A stretch of 64,000 nt of DNA from Diaporthe sp. PMI_573 (taxonomy: Eukaryota > Ascomycota > Sordariomycetes > Diaporthales > Diaporthaceae), in the NCBI GenBank assembly GCA_021399435.1, contig JAJTUP010000034.1, positions 124,001 to 188,000 on the forward strand, in the 5' to 3' direction. This document shows positions 34,142-44,371 of the stretch, one piece after another. The notes beneath the pieces were generated by a model. It did not search any database, was not told where the DNA came from, and saw nothing but the letters and a program-made list of their open reading frames with translations. A program made the translations under genes and the position numbers. How positions within the stretch are numbered: the stretch's first letter is position 1; each line of letters starts with the position of its first letter.

Positions 34142-35312
34142 CAGTGATGTTATTGGATTGGATTGGAGCTGGATCCGAGCCTCGATCCAATCCAGTCCAG
34201 ACGTGGGGACAGGCAGCCTCCAGGATATCCAGAACCGATCCAGTTCATATTTTTACCCTTTTGGGACAATCAATGAGCCGCTGAATAAGCAGACTTGGAG
34301 TAGAACTGTTCTTGTCCTTGGGTTATGACACCACCTAACTACGGAGCTCATGTTCTCTAGCAACTTGCGTCTCCAGTATGTTCTTCTCGCTTCCATCATC
34401 TTCGCCGCCTTCCTCTCCCTCACCCAGCCCATCCGCCCCAACTGTACTCCCTGCCTCACCCTCCATCAAACCGATGGCAGAGTCATCAAATGCCTTCTGC
34501 TCCGGGCGACCATACCAAGCTCGTAAGCACTCGCTGGCTTCAATGACGTCCATCCGGAGCCGTGAGCGATGATTTGGTGTTTCGATTCCAGGTGGTTTAA
34601 GGTAGTACAATTGCCCTTGCCGGAAATAGGAAGTCCCTGTTGGCGCTGCTGCTGTTCGCACAGATAACAGTACCAGAACGTCTTCGTCGGGTCCTGCTTG
34701 AGTTGTATGTCTTCACCATACTGCCAGACGACTGATGTCCTTTTCTTGGTGTGCTTTTGGGACTTTGCCACAACAGAGTAGCGTACATATTGCTTCCCAT
34801 TCAGCTTGAATTCGTCGGGTTCGATCAGGGTTCCGTCGGGGTCGTTTGGGCGAGGACTAATATATGTTGGAGCAAGAATAACTCTGTCAGAATCAGGACG
34901 GCGACCGCTGGCAGCACCGAAATAGCTGGAGATAGTGGCCATGGTGTAGCTGGTGAGTGGACTGTTCAGACACGTCTGCCACAGTAGAAGGACTGCTGAA
35001 GTCGCGAGCGACGCGTTTGCCTCCGTGCTTTTAATAGCGTAGCAATCTGCACGCGTTGGATGTTAACCCAATAGCGGAACGATAGTTCGCGCGTCGTGTC
35101 GTGGTCTGCGACGGCAGCTGCGACGGGAGACTCCTCATGACCACTCAATTAGGCTTAGCTCTTGCCTTATCAGGTTAGACCATTGGAGCTCCAGGAGCTG
35201 GTTGCCAATCAATCCAATCCAGTCCAAATCTTCGAGAAACCCAAATCCAGTCCAGCCATTTTCCGACAAATCCAGTCCAATCCAAATTGCCTCCAATCCA
35301 ATAACATCACTG
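34142..35312. mobile_element. hAT-type DNA transposon, 1,171 bp, internally deleted
   Basis: Bounded by perfect 21-bp terminal inverted repeats starting CAGTGATGTTATTGG and flanked by an 8-bp duplication, both hallmarks of the hAT superfamily. Both ends carry clusters of subterminal TCCAAT/ATTGGA and CCAGTCCA motifs, likely transposase-binding sites. It encodes only a BED zinc-finger N-terminal fragment and none of the RNase H-like catalytic domain, so it must depend on a transposase elsewhere. Its perfect ends and target copies point to recent insertion. Confidence 0.93.
34466..34942 (-). CDS. BED zinc-finger protein, remnant hAT transposase N-terminus
   Basis: A 158-aa frame inside the element, starting at the ATG at 34942. 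It holds the BED finger WYCYLCEQQ...LNHLESKH, with the Cys-x2-Cys and His-x4-His ligands that bind DNA at transposon ends. After the finger another frame (34661-34335) reads into an acidic stretch EGEEGGEDDG. A frameshift or an unrecognised intron may join the two; I cannot choose. The catalytic DDE/RNase H and dimerisation regions are absent. It may be untranslated, or could act as a competitor of an intact transposase (inference). Confidence 0.65.
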   Translation of the reverse strand: MATISSYFGAASGRRPDSDRVILAPTYISPRPNDPDGTLIEPDEFKLNGKQYVRYSVVAKSQKHTKKRTSVVWQYGEDIQLKQDPTKTFWYCYLCEQQQRQQGLPISGKGNCTTLNHLESKHQIIAHGSGWTSLKPASAYELGMVARSRRHLMTLPSV

Positions 35313-35320
35313 GCGTGAAG
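35313..35320 (+). repeat. Right target-site duplication (GCGTGAAG)
   Basis: This is an exact copy of 34134-34141, next to the right terminal inverted repeat. Confidence 0.92.
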
Positions 35321-36733
35321 GGGCGAACGATACTGCTTATCAAGCCCAAAAAAGCCTTTGTTGACGTCGGCACCAAGATTGATGAGCTTTATGGCTTCCG
35401 TGTAGTAGCCGTAGACACATGCCTCGTAAAGTGTGGTACTGAACTCGCTACCTTCATTGGCGTAATGGCGATCATACTGGCGAATTAAGAAGTCGATGTC
35501 TGCACCTTTCTCAAGGAGATATGACACTGTTGAGTCCCAACGCCCGCTCCTGCACGCATAATAAAATGGAGTGAGGCCAGTGTGATCAAGGGCGTCAAGC
35601 TCAGCGAAACCTCCATCCAGTATGTACTTGCACAGGCCAACCTCTCCTACAGCAGAAGCGGCGTGGAGAGCTGTGAAGGCATCCTTCCGGTGCGGCTCGC
35701 TCAAACGGGGAGAAGCACCACGGGACAGCAGCAATCTGGCCGTGGACTCCCGAAAATAACAGATTGCTAGATGAAGCGGCGAGTACCCTATGTCGGCTGG
35801 GGAGAGAAGTGTCCCGTATTGTTCAGGACAATCCCGTGAGAGAAGATGGACAGGCCTACCCATTTGGTGGGAACATATGTCGATGCTGGCGCCGTGATCA
35901 AGCAGTATCTCCACAACATCGTCCTGACCTGCTCTTGCTGCGATGTGCAGGGCCCAAAACGACTCAGGATCACGTCTCCTGTCTGCATGGTGTCTCGGAG
36001 CACCCTCGTGTCCATTCTCATCCTCATCCAAACCGGTCCCGTCATCGTCGTCCATGTCGCCATCGTCGTCCATCTCACCATCTGACCAGAGCGCATGGCC
36101 ATTCTGAAATGCGGCCACGGCAGCAGCTTCGGCTAGTGAATCAATCTCGGACATGAAGTCGCCCCCGGCCATGGAGTTATCTTCGGGGCCACCGAGAAAC
36201 TCATCCATAGCATCAAAGTCATCGAAACCATTCCAGGCGAACTCGTCGTCTGCCATATCTGAAATGCGGAGGCCACGGGCAAGGCGACTTGAGGTAAGAT
36301 ACTCAGGCGGCATTCGATCATCATGTGTGGAAGTCGATGTCGCCCAATCGTCAGTGTCTGTGTCGTCTTCATGCGGCTCCCATTCTTGGCTGCCTTCTAA
36401 CTGAGTCGAACCCGCGGACTCTTCTCTCTCCCTGAACTTGTCCCAGTCGTGAAAGCTCATCGAATCAACATGAACGAACGCCATGTTGACATCGATCCCA
36501 GCCGCAAGGACCTTGTTGAGTGTCCCCGTCCTTCCGTACTGCGAAGCCCACCGTAGGGGGTGCCATGACACGGAATTTGGTACGTACTCCCTAGCGAACT
36601 TGTAGAGAATCGGATCCACAGCATCATGAAACCTGTGGTTGGTTCGCGCCAAAGCAGCAAGGTCTCCAGCTCGGCAGAGATAGTCCGTAATAAAGTTTAC
36701 CAGCTCAACTGGTAGGTCACCGATCTTAGCCAT

Positions 36734-37701
36734 GGTCGCGGAATGGGCACACCAAGGGGCGCGTTTGCGTCTGCTGTGATGAATAGGGCTGTATGAGAAG
36801 CAGATGCGCACACGACTTGAGTTTGGTTCACTGCCCTTTATGGATCGTGCTGATACTGAGAAAAATGGACAGACAATGCCATTCGTTTGATCTGAAGTAA
36901 GATCGGGGTCGCGTGTGACGCGGCCATTCTGCCGCGGCTCACCGCCCGACGAGGCAATGCATGTGTGGAATTAAACCTTGATCGAGGCGCAAGGAGGGGT
37001 TGTGATAACCGCTACTTATCTGGCCCCTTTTCCCATCCATATTCTAATTCTCATTAAACATTCACTGCACACTATGACACCTTGCAGGGTGTCTACTGTC
37101 GGTACGACTTGGACTCGTGGTGATGAAATGCCCAAGCAGGCCTCCACAGGCAGTCGCAATCAGTAGAGGCAAATACTATTGGACAACACAAGATCCTTCT
37201 GGTTTTGGGTTCTCTCATAATAGCCAGGTTTGCGAGAGTGGTGTTCTCCGGAGGGTGCCCACTATACCTCCGGGGGAGGGTTTCAGACGGCATGCCGAAT
37301 GCGCATGTTACACTGCAAAAGACACTCGCCTAGGCTTGAGTCTCGCAAGTTTCCCACTGCGAAATTTACGAACCAATACACTGTTTACTATCGCGACTTT
37401 GTAGAGCGATGAAGAAATGGCTATTAGGCCATAGCCAGGTTTACATGTCTCCTTCCTTGGCCGTCATTGGCTGGCTGTGTCTATTTCATTCATGCATGGC
37501 GACCCGATCTACAAAATCTACAACGCTCAAATCTTTGCCAACCCAAGCACCTCCGGTAATCTCGATGCCGTCAACACCTGCCCGAAGAGGTTCACGGGCA
37601 CTCTTGACAAGCGCCTCATGCTCCTCTCACGCCCGTGAACCCAGCCGAGGCCCGCATGATCTAAGGGAGCGGCAGTTGTGCTGCAAACCCCCTCTCACTT
37701 C
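36734..37701. other. Intergenic between two leftward genes
   Basis: About 970 bp upstream of the ankyrin gene and downstream of the SET/MYND gene. No frame with domain-like composition is present. Confidence 0.4.
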
Positions 37702-39578
37702 TCACCCTTGGGCTGCCTGTCCTCCAGCACTGACCTCCGCGATTTCATGTCGAAACCCAGCAATACTCTCAACAGAGGGCAGCTCCAAGCCACGGCTCGT
37801 CTTCATCTTCGCCCAAGTCAGAAGCCTGTCTTGAGACTCCATGAACCGCTTGCTGAATGCCTCCGTGTCGATGTTCGGATCGCCAGGCCGCTCGGTAATG
37901 TTTCCCGCCCAGTTGTACAAGGCCTGGACGTACTTCGTGTCGAGGCCGAAGGTGAACTTACCACTCAGGCACACCAGGATGAGATACCCCCTAGCAGTAT
38001 CATGCAGGGTAGGTCGGCCGCCGAGCACTTGAGGTGGTGCTGAACCAGTCCAGTTGAGCGATTCTTCTCGCTCCTGCGACAAGGCGATCAGGTACTTGAC
38101 AAGTCCCATGAGGTCGAGCACCCAGCGGGGACCATCGTGGGCTCGTGAGTAGAAGGTGCCTTTCAGTACAAACTCCAGGCCCACGACGTATTTGAGCTCC
38201 AAATACATCTCACCCAAGGCGCGAAGGGCAGAGGGCATCGGCCCGATGTGGTCAGGCCAATTGCCACCCCGATAGACCTTCTCCTCGATGTCAAGAAGCT
38301 TGGTCTGATAATCCATGATAGTCTGGATGTTTCTGGCCGAACTGTAGAACGCTGAGGTGTGTTTGTACTCGAGTTGGTTCAGATCATCCTGTGCCTTTCT
38401 GAGAATGTCGAGGTGGTTTTGGCGCTTGACTGCAGCGGTGACATGCTCCGCCATCTCGGACTTGCATTTGCTGCCTTAGTCGAAGTCAGCGTGGAATCAT
38501 CCCAAGAGCCTTGCCAGGTCCGCGAGCTTACAATCACAGGTGAAGAAGAACTGATCTTTCAGGATTCTGCGCCGATGGAGGACGTTTTGTCGACCATCTT
38601 GATAGCACACGGTGATCTCTGTTCCAGCTGATATGTCTTTCACGGCGCGGCACCTCAGCTCTCGTCCCTCGAAGAAGACATGGGCATTTTCATCACAGCA
38701 ATGATTGATGAGGGACACCACGAGGTCCAGGCAGGTCCCATACGTGGCCTCCACCTCCGGAGGGCGAATCGCGAGGGCATTGGTGGCGAGCTATGGCAGT
38801 GACATAAGTTAGCTGTGTTGTGCTGCACGGACTGGGCCCTATTCAGTCGAGCTTACCATGCAGTAGAGTTGGCGGCACGAGTGCAGGCTGATGTCCGGCT
38901 CGATAGCAGAGTGCAGATTTTGCGCAACTTGAAGAGACTGGTCGATTTCAGGGGCATCGTCGCTCGATTGGCGCATGCGCTCGAGGTGGGCCTCGAACTT
39001 GGTCTCCAATGCCACGACAACACGCATGTCCTCTTCCGAGATGGTTCTATGCTTGGTCCAAAAGAGCAGCCGACACAGTGCTTGGACCAAGGATCCTATG
39101 GTTGGGTTTTCTTGCAGGACGCCACATTCGTATTTGTGGTAGCTCTTCCACGCCTTGGTCTGGCATTTCTGAGAACACAAAGAGACATGGTCAGCAAGTG
39201 ATTTGCTGAAAATCTGACGGGACTCACCTTTGAGCAGTAACGCGCGACCCTGCAGGCGCCACAACGAGTGATTTCCGGCCGGACATCATCTTCAGTGTTG
39301 CTGTAGAAGCGGCCATTGCGATCGACTGATGAACAGCTGTTCAGAAAGCAGAAGTCGCAGATGCCTTGTTGGGCGGACTCTGCGACCGTGATGAGCGGAC
39401 TGGTGTGGAAAATCTCGGAGCCAGCAGGAATGTCATTGACAGCAAACAGCCCGCTACCAGCCTGAGGAATCGAGGATTCACCGATGCGCAGGGACACGCC
39501 CGACTTGGCAGCATGGCTCAGAATGTGATCGCAGAGCTTCGGCTGCTGGTGGATCGGCTTCCTGTGGGGGGTGGCCAT
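37702..39578 (-). CDS. SET and MYND domain protein (SMYD-like), 564 aa
   Basis: Four exons: 39578-39228, 39168-38857, 38790-38532 and 38474-37702, phases consistent. SET N-terminal part: GSGLFAVNDIPAGSEIF. It is split by a MYND zinc finger, CxxC...RCGACRVARYCSKKCQ...HKYEC (about residues 73-133), the layout of SMYD proteins. The SET core is seen as SLINHCCDENA, replacing the usual NHSCxPN, then ITVCYQD and the post-SET zinc cluster FTCDCSKCK. The C-terminal ~220 residues are helical, like the SMYD TPR-type domain. Such proteins are S-adenosylmethionine-dependent lysine methyltransferases of histones or other proteins. The Ser-to-Cys change and missing Pro in the NHSCxPN motif may affect activity. 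Substrate unknown. Confidence 0.88.
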
Positions 39579-39825
39579 AGTGACGGCTGCCTGGAAGCTG
39601 TTTTGATGTGTTTATGATCGAAAAGGAGAGTGAGTGTTGAGTGCTTGCACAGAGAGAAGAACGCCACCTCCTTGACTGTTTTGGGCCTTGAGGGCTGCGG
39701 ATTAGGCGCAGCCAGAAGCGTTCAAAGGAAAGATTGGGAAGTGATTGATGATATTGACAACTGGCGCGCAAACGGTTGTGCTCTTGCAGGCAGTTGTGAC
39801 GCTGGAGCAGGCAGGTAGCCGGGGC
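39579..39825. other. Short intergenic gap between two leftward genes
   Basis: This 247-bp gap must hold the SET/MYND promoter, or that promoter overlaps the P450 3' end. I see nothing distinctive. Confidence 0.35.
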
Positions 39826-41890
39826 TTAAGTACCAGCAGGGAAAGTGCCAGCCACAACACTGAAGGAGCTGTCCCGGCTGCAGCTCCTCAAATCGACGTT
39901 GGCAATGGAGGAACAATGCCCCAACATCAGATCGATTAATGCACACAATGGTGTGCGCAGATTTCTCAATACGAGGTTCGTCTCGGTCTCCACATCCGAT
40001 CTCATTTCACCTGCACTGTTCACGTGCTCTCGCGTTTGCTCGCATCCCATCACATTGCCATTCCAAACGACGGCAGGGCCCACGTAAGTTACCTCCTCAA
40101 CCTTTCCTCTAATGTTGGCGTTAGTCCTGCTACGGATCCTAAAGTGTTGCATTCTAGAACATTCCAAAACATGAAAGTCGGGGATCTGTTGCAAGAGAAA
40201 AGTGACACGAACCGGAATAAATTTCACAGGGAACCTTTTCGGCGACATGACAACACCAGCGTCGTACCCATTGTCGATGCTGAAGTCAGGGACTGGGCCA
40301 TCAAAGGCAAAATCGAAAGATGATGCCAGTTTTGAAAGCATGATGATCAATGTGTTCAGCGCGAACTGATCACCAGGGCAGGAGCGACGTCCGATTCCGA
40401 AGGGATACAAGCCCGGGTAGGCTTGAACATCCATGAAGCGGTCAGGGTCGAAAGCCTCAGGCTTCTCAAAATGTGCCGGGTCATGATTAGCAGCCCAGGC
40501 GTTCGCCATGATCATCGTATTTTTTGGAATGTAATACCCTCGTATGTGGTCATCCTGTTCGAGGCGATGTGGTAGCAAGACGGGCGCTGGTGGTCGCCAT
40601 CGAAGTGCCTGGTAGGAAGTTAGCATGCACATGCAAGTTTTGAGAACCACGATGAGCCAGCTCGGACATTCCATACCTCAAGCACACACGCCTTGACGTA
40701 GGGCAGCTTGTCAATGTTGACGTGGGACGGTGCATTGCCTCTGCCACAGACTGTATCAACCTCCTCCTGAACCTTCCGTAACAGGCGTGGATCTGCGGCC
40801 AAAGCCATGATGCAAGTCATTGCAGTCGAAAGCGTTGTATCTGTTGCCGCATCTTGCACAAATTGTGCCATCGTCTTGAGCTGTGAGTCGGTGAAATGAG
40901 ACTCCCTCTTCTCCACATCTTCTTTCTCCCTCTCCTGATCCCGAAGAATGTTGCCAATCAGCCCCCAGTATTTGACATTGACAACAGAGTCTTCGGCCTG
41001 AGACAGATAGAACTTCAAAAGGCCGAATAGATCCGTGTACAGATTACGCAAGTAGATCCCGATTTGCCTTGCGTTCTCTTTCCCAGGCATAAATGGCACG
41101 TATTTGAGAAATGGTAGCAGTTCGAAGAGGGACGACATGGTTGCTTCAATGGCCTTGACAAGTCTGTGTTGTATGTGCGTCCACTCATCCAGCACCTCAG
41201 ATGCCTTGTCGTCTGCCACCGGGCCCAGTATCGCGGTCATGGCGGTTCTGAACATCCACAATCGGACGCACCTCTCTGGAGACTCCTTGCCATCCGATAG
41301 GTCCGTGACCAGTTTGGATGTTATGGTTTCTTGAAATGAAAGTGCCTCTTTGAGTCCAGCCGGGCCCACGAGACGCTTGAAAGCAGTTCTGGAACGCCGT
41401 AGCATATCGTCATTCTGCATCATAAACATGTGATCCTGGTTCGGGAATATCAACTCGCGGCTCATGTAGATCACAGGCCTGCCCGAGTAGATGACGCCAC
41501 GGTTGACAAACATCTCGCGTATGAGCTCAGGGCTGCTAATGATGACTATATTCTGCGGGCCGGCCTTGACACCAATCAGGTCGCCATATTGCTTTGACCA
41601 TTCCTGGAAGAGGCATGATCAGTGATGTTTCAAGCAAGCCTCGGAATTCTTTTCATCATCGTGTCAGGAATGCTTTTTCTCTTACTCACAGCGAACTTCA
41701 CATATATATTCTTTGTGGGCATTTGGTGTAAATTGCCAAGTATAGGAATGGTGGGCGGGCCTGGTGGGAAGGTTTTCGGCCGTTGGTTGCATTGCAGCAG
41801 CCAAGACACAATCGGTACCGCGGCGATGAGGAAGATGCTGGCCACGAGAAGGGGTGACCTACCCAGTAGGTTCTCCGACTCAGTAGTCAT
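39826..41890 (-). CDS. Cytochrome P450 with long C-terminal tail, 636 aa
   Basis: Three exons: 41890-41690, 41603-40677 and 40608-39826. Elements: N-terminal anchor (~residues 14-34), PPGPPTIPILGNLHQ, the I-helix AATDTTLST, an ERR-triad PDRF region and the heme loop PFGIGRRSCPG with the ligand Cys453. The order and proline hinge are those of class E group I (CYP2-like) fungal P450s that hydroxylate small lipophilic compounds at the endoplasmic reticulum. The normal end should lie near residue ~515 (FPVKFIPV). Instead the frame stays open for ~120 more residues of low-quality sequence to a stop at 39826. Either the ancestral stop was lost or a further intron is missed. Family and substrate are unclear. 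Confidence 0.85.
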
Positions 41891-43108
41891 ATTGATGCGA
41901 TGAACCACCTTACAGGCAAAGGCAATAATGCTGAGGGAAGATTGTGGCTATTGAGACAGCTCGGTACAGCGTATCGTTCCCTTTTTCAACATTGGAATCA
42001 TCGACCTGCTGTTCGTAGCTCTGTATGAACCTGTCAGATCAGGGTAGCATGCGCTAAGCTAGTCGCCGTTTTTACATTCTTGATAGGCACCGATATTAAA
42101 CATCGAGGGCCTGGTTGGCTACTGTGTTTGAAATTATGGGTCGTCATCAGTCGGATCACCGGTTAAAATTCCCTACTAGCTAAGAAGCAGTCCGAAGTCC
42201 GAGAGTGCCAACGTCCAGACGAGCAAAGTGGCAATCCTGACTCTGGGCAGTCCCACTCAGACAGTCAGACTGCAGTGCTTGCACATTACGCTGCAAATCG
42301 AGCGCCGATCTTCCGAGCAAAAGCTCTAGCAAAGACCCATTCGAAGCCTTGATTACCAGCGTCTAGATCTTGCCTACAACATACGCTCTGACGATCTGTC
42401 GCTTGTACACAGTAAAGAGCCTGATCATCACCGATCAGCATGTCTGGATAGTCCACAGACTAATTGAAACATATCTATCATATATGTCTGATTGGCCGGA
42501 CCGACGGAAAAAAAAATGATTCAATAAAGGAAACTCCACGCTGCCTAGTTGCGGCGGTGGAGAGAAACGTGGACAACCGCTGGCTTCCGTGTAAGTTGAT
42601 TGGCTCTTTTTGTCCGTTCTTCATCCGCAAAGATATTGAGCACGATGAAATAAGCAATAATCCTCATCACCTTTGCATGTATTAATGTAGGAAACTCGGA
42701 CAGTATACGTTGGAATTTCAGCCAGGAAAAAAGGATCGAATTGTGACTTATCTTCTCACCTGCCAATTCTCTAGGGTCGTCAAATGTTATATTAATAGGC
42801 AGCCGTGGGCTGCGACATTTCGTCCGGCCGGACGCCGCGGTCGATTCCATTTTGGACTAACCCAGCCCTTGAGGGCTTGGCGACCCACCAGCCGACTATG
42901 TTGGGCCAGGATTCAGGACGAAATTCGTCCGTTCGTCCACCATGAGAGATCCCGTTGCTGTTCACGAAAGTATTTATTTCCTTCGCCTCTCGTCTTTCAC
43001 TGAAGCCTGTATCCTGAAGGACATTGTATCCTCCAGCAGCTTCGGCTTTCACAGGTTGCTTCGCTTTCAACAACACATCACATCTTCCCAAAGTGTACGG
43101 CTGGAATT
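41891..43108. promoter_or_regulatory. Divergent promoter region
   Basis: About 1.2 kb separates the P450 (-) from the FSP1-like gene (+). No gene is apparent. A TTATATTAATA element lies near 42788-42798, too far from 43109 to call a TATA box with confidence. Confidence 0.35.
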
Positions 43109-44371
43109 ATGGCCCAGCCCCGAAAGAATATTGTCATTCTGGGTGGATCTTACGGCGGCCTGTCCGTTGCACATTACACTCTCAAACATGTCATCCCTAA
43201 GACTCCAAACAAGGAGACATTCCAAGTTATTCTGATCAGCACTTCGTCCCAAGCCTTCTGCCGGCCCTCTTGCCCGCGCGCTATGTTATCAGATGACATG
43301 TTCCCCCAGGATAAGCTCTTCGTCGATGTGCAGACCCAATTTCAGCAGTACGCAAGCAGCAGCAACTTTCAATTCATCAAAGGCACGGCGATGCATCTTG
43401 ACCATGCGCAGCGCGTGGTTACCGTAAAGAAAGATTCCGACGCTTTACAGGAACTGACTTTCCATGGTTTGGTCATCGCAACTGGTGCTTCGACTCCCTC
43501 CCCTTTGCTTGGCTTTGTCCAGGATGAGGCATTCCTCCGCGAATGCTGGAGCTCTTTCAGGGAGGCACTTCCCGGAGCTCGTAACATTGTTATAGCTGGA
43601 GGTGGGCCAACCAGCGTCGAGACAGCTGGAGAACTAGGCGCGTACCTGAACGGACAACCCAGTACCTTCCGCTCAAGACAGCCCAGGCCCCGCGTTAACA
43701 TCACCATCATCACAAGTAACTCAAGGATCCTGTCGAATCTACGTGCAAGTATCGCCGACAAAGCGGAGAAGTTCTTGGCCGATGTTGGCGTGAAAGTCAT
43801 CACGAATGCCCGGGTCAAGAATGTCATACCAGCCAGCGCGGGGAGCAATCTCGAGCTGCTGACGGCCAAGACCACCGTCGTACTGGAGGATAGGAAAGCC
43901 ATCGACGCCGACATGTACATACCGGCGACCGGGACGACACCCAATACCGGCTTCATCTCCGACAGATCTCTACTGGCCGCTGACGCCCGCGTCAATACCA
44001 ACCCATCAACTCTGCGCGTCGACTGCGCTGGCCCTGAGTCCAGAATCTATGCCATTGGGGATGCCAGCACATACGCGCGTCCGGCCGTTCACAACATCCT
44101 ATCTGCAGTCCCTATCCTCTGCGCGAGCATGGAACATGACCTACTCTTCGAGGGGATTCACCAAAAAGACCTCTCAGCCGGGGGTGGACGTGTCTTCGAG
44201 GAGGATACAAAAGAGACACAACTCGTTCCTATAGGTACAGCAAAGGGTGTCGGTGCAGCCATGGGGGTGCAATTGCCCAGTTTCTTGGTGTGGTTATTGA
44301 AGGGGAGGGACTACTGGCTTTGGACAACTGGGAGCTTATGGAATGGCAAAAAGTGGAGCAAGGAGTCTTGA
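43109..44371 (+). CDS. FAD/NAD(P)H oxidoreductase, AIFM2/FSP1-like, 420 aa
   Basis: A single exon of 420 aa. The N-terminal FAD-binding Rossmann motif is ILGGSYGGLSVAH. The second, NAD(P)-binding Rossmann motif is IVIAGGGPTSVETAGEL (~residues 160-177). The central VIATGAST and the later YAIGDAS motif complete the pyridine nucleotide-disulfide oxidoreductase fold. No redox-active CxxxxC is present, as in the AIF/AMID (AIFM2) and NDH-2-like branches, whose members pass electrons from NAD(P)H to quinones. The C-terminal PSFLVWLLKGRDYWLW segment could touch a membrane. Function in this fungus is inferred from the family. Confidence 0.85.
   Translation: MAQPRKNIVILGGSYGGLSVAHYTLKHVIPKTPNKETFQVILISTSSQAFCRPSCPRAMLSDDMFPQDKLFVDVQTQFQQYASSSNFQFIKGTAMHLDHAQRVVTVKKDSDALQELTFHGLVIATGASTPSPLLGFVQDEAFLRECWSSFREALPGARNIVIAGGGPTSVETAGELGAYLNGQPSTFRSRQPRPRVNITIITSNSRILSNLRASIADKAEKFLADVGVKVITNARVKNVIPASAGSNLELLTAKTTVVLEDRKAIDADMYIPATGTTPNTGFISDRSLLAADARVNTNPSTLRVDCAGPESRIYAIGDASTYARPAVHNILSAVPILCASMEHDLLFEGIHQKDLSAGGGRVFEEDTKETQLVPIGTAKGVGAAMGVQLPSFLVWLLKGRDYWLWTTGSLWNGKKWSKES

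Larger units (their letters stand above)
32346..36733 (-). pseudogene. F-box/ankyrin-repeat gene interrupted by a hAT element
   Basis: The 5' part runs from the ATG at 36733 to 35313, the 3' part from 34133 to 33885 and 33726 to 32346. Between them lies the transposon at 34142-35312 with its duplicated target. Without the element and one target copy the parts total 3,051 nt, an exact multiple of three, for 1,016 aa. The product would have an N-terminal F-box (IGDLPVELVNFITDYL), a long acidic linker (~residues 90-250), then many ankyrin repeats, e.g. ALHIAARAGQDDVVEILLDHG, SPLHLAICYF and HTPLYIALHEY. F-box/ankyrin proteins are usually SCF ubiquitin-ligase substrate adaptors. As found, translation from 36733 runs into the element and stops at 35135, giving a 532-aa protein lacking most repeats. 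The truncated form may or may not be made. Confidence 0.85.
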
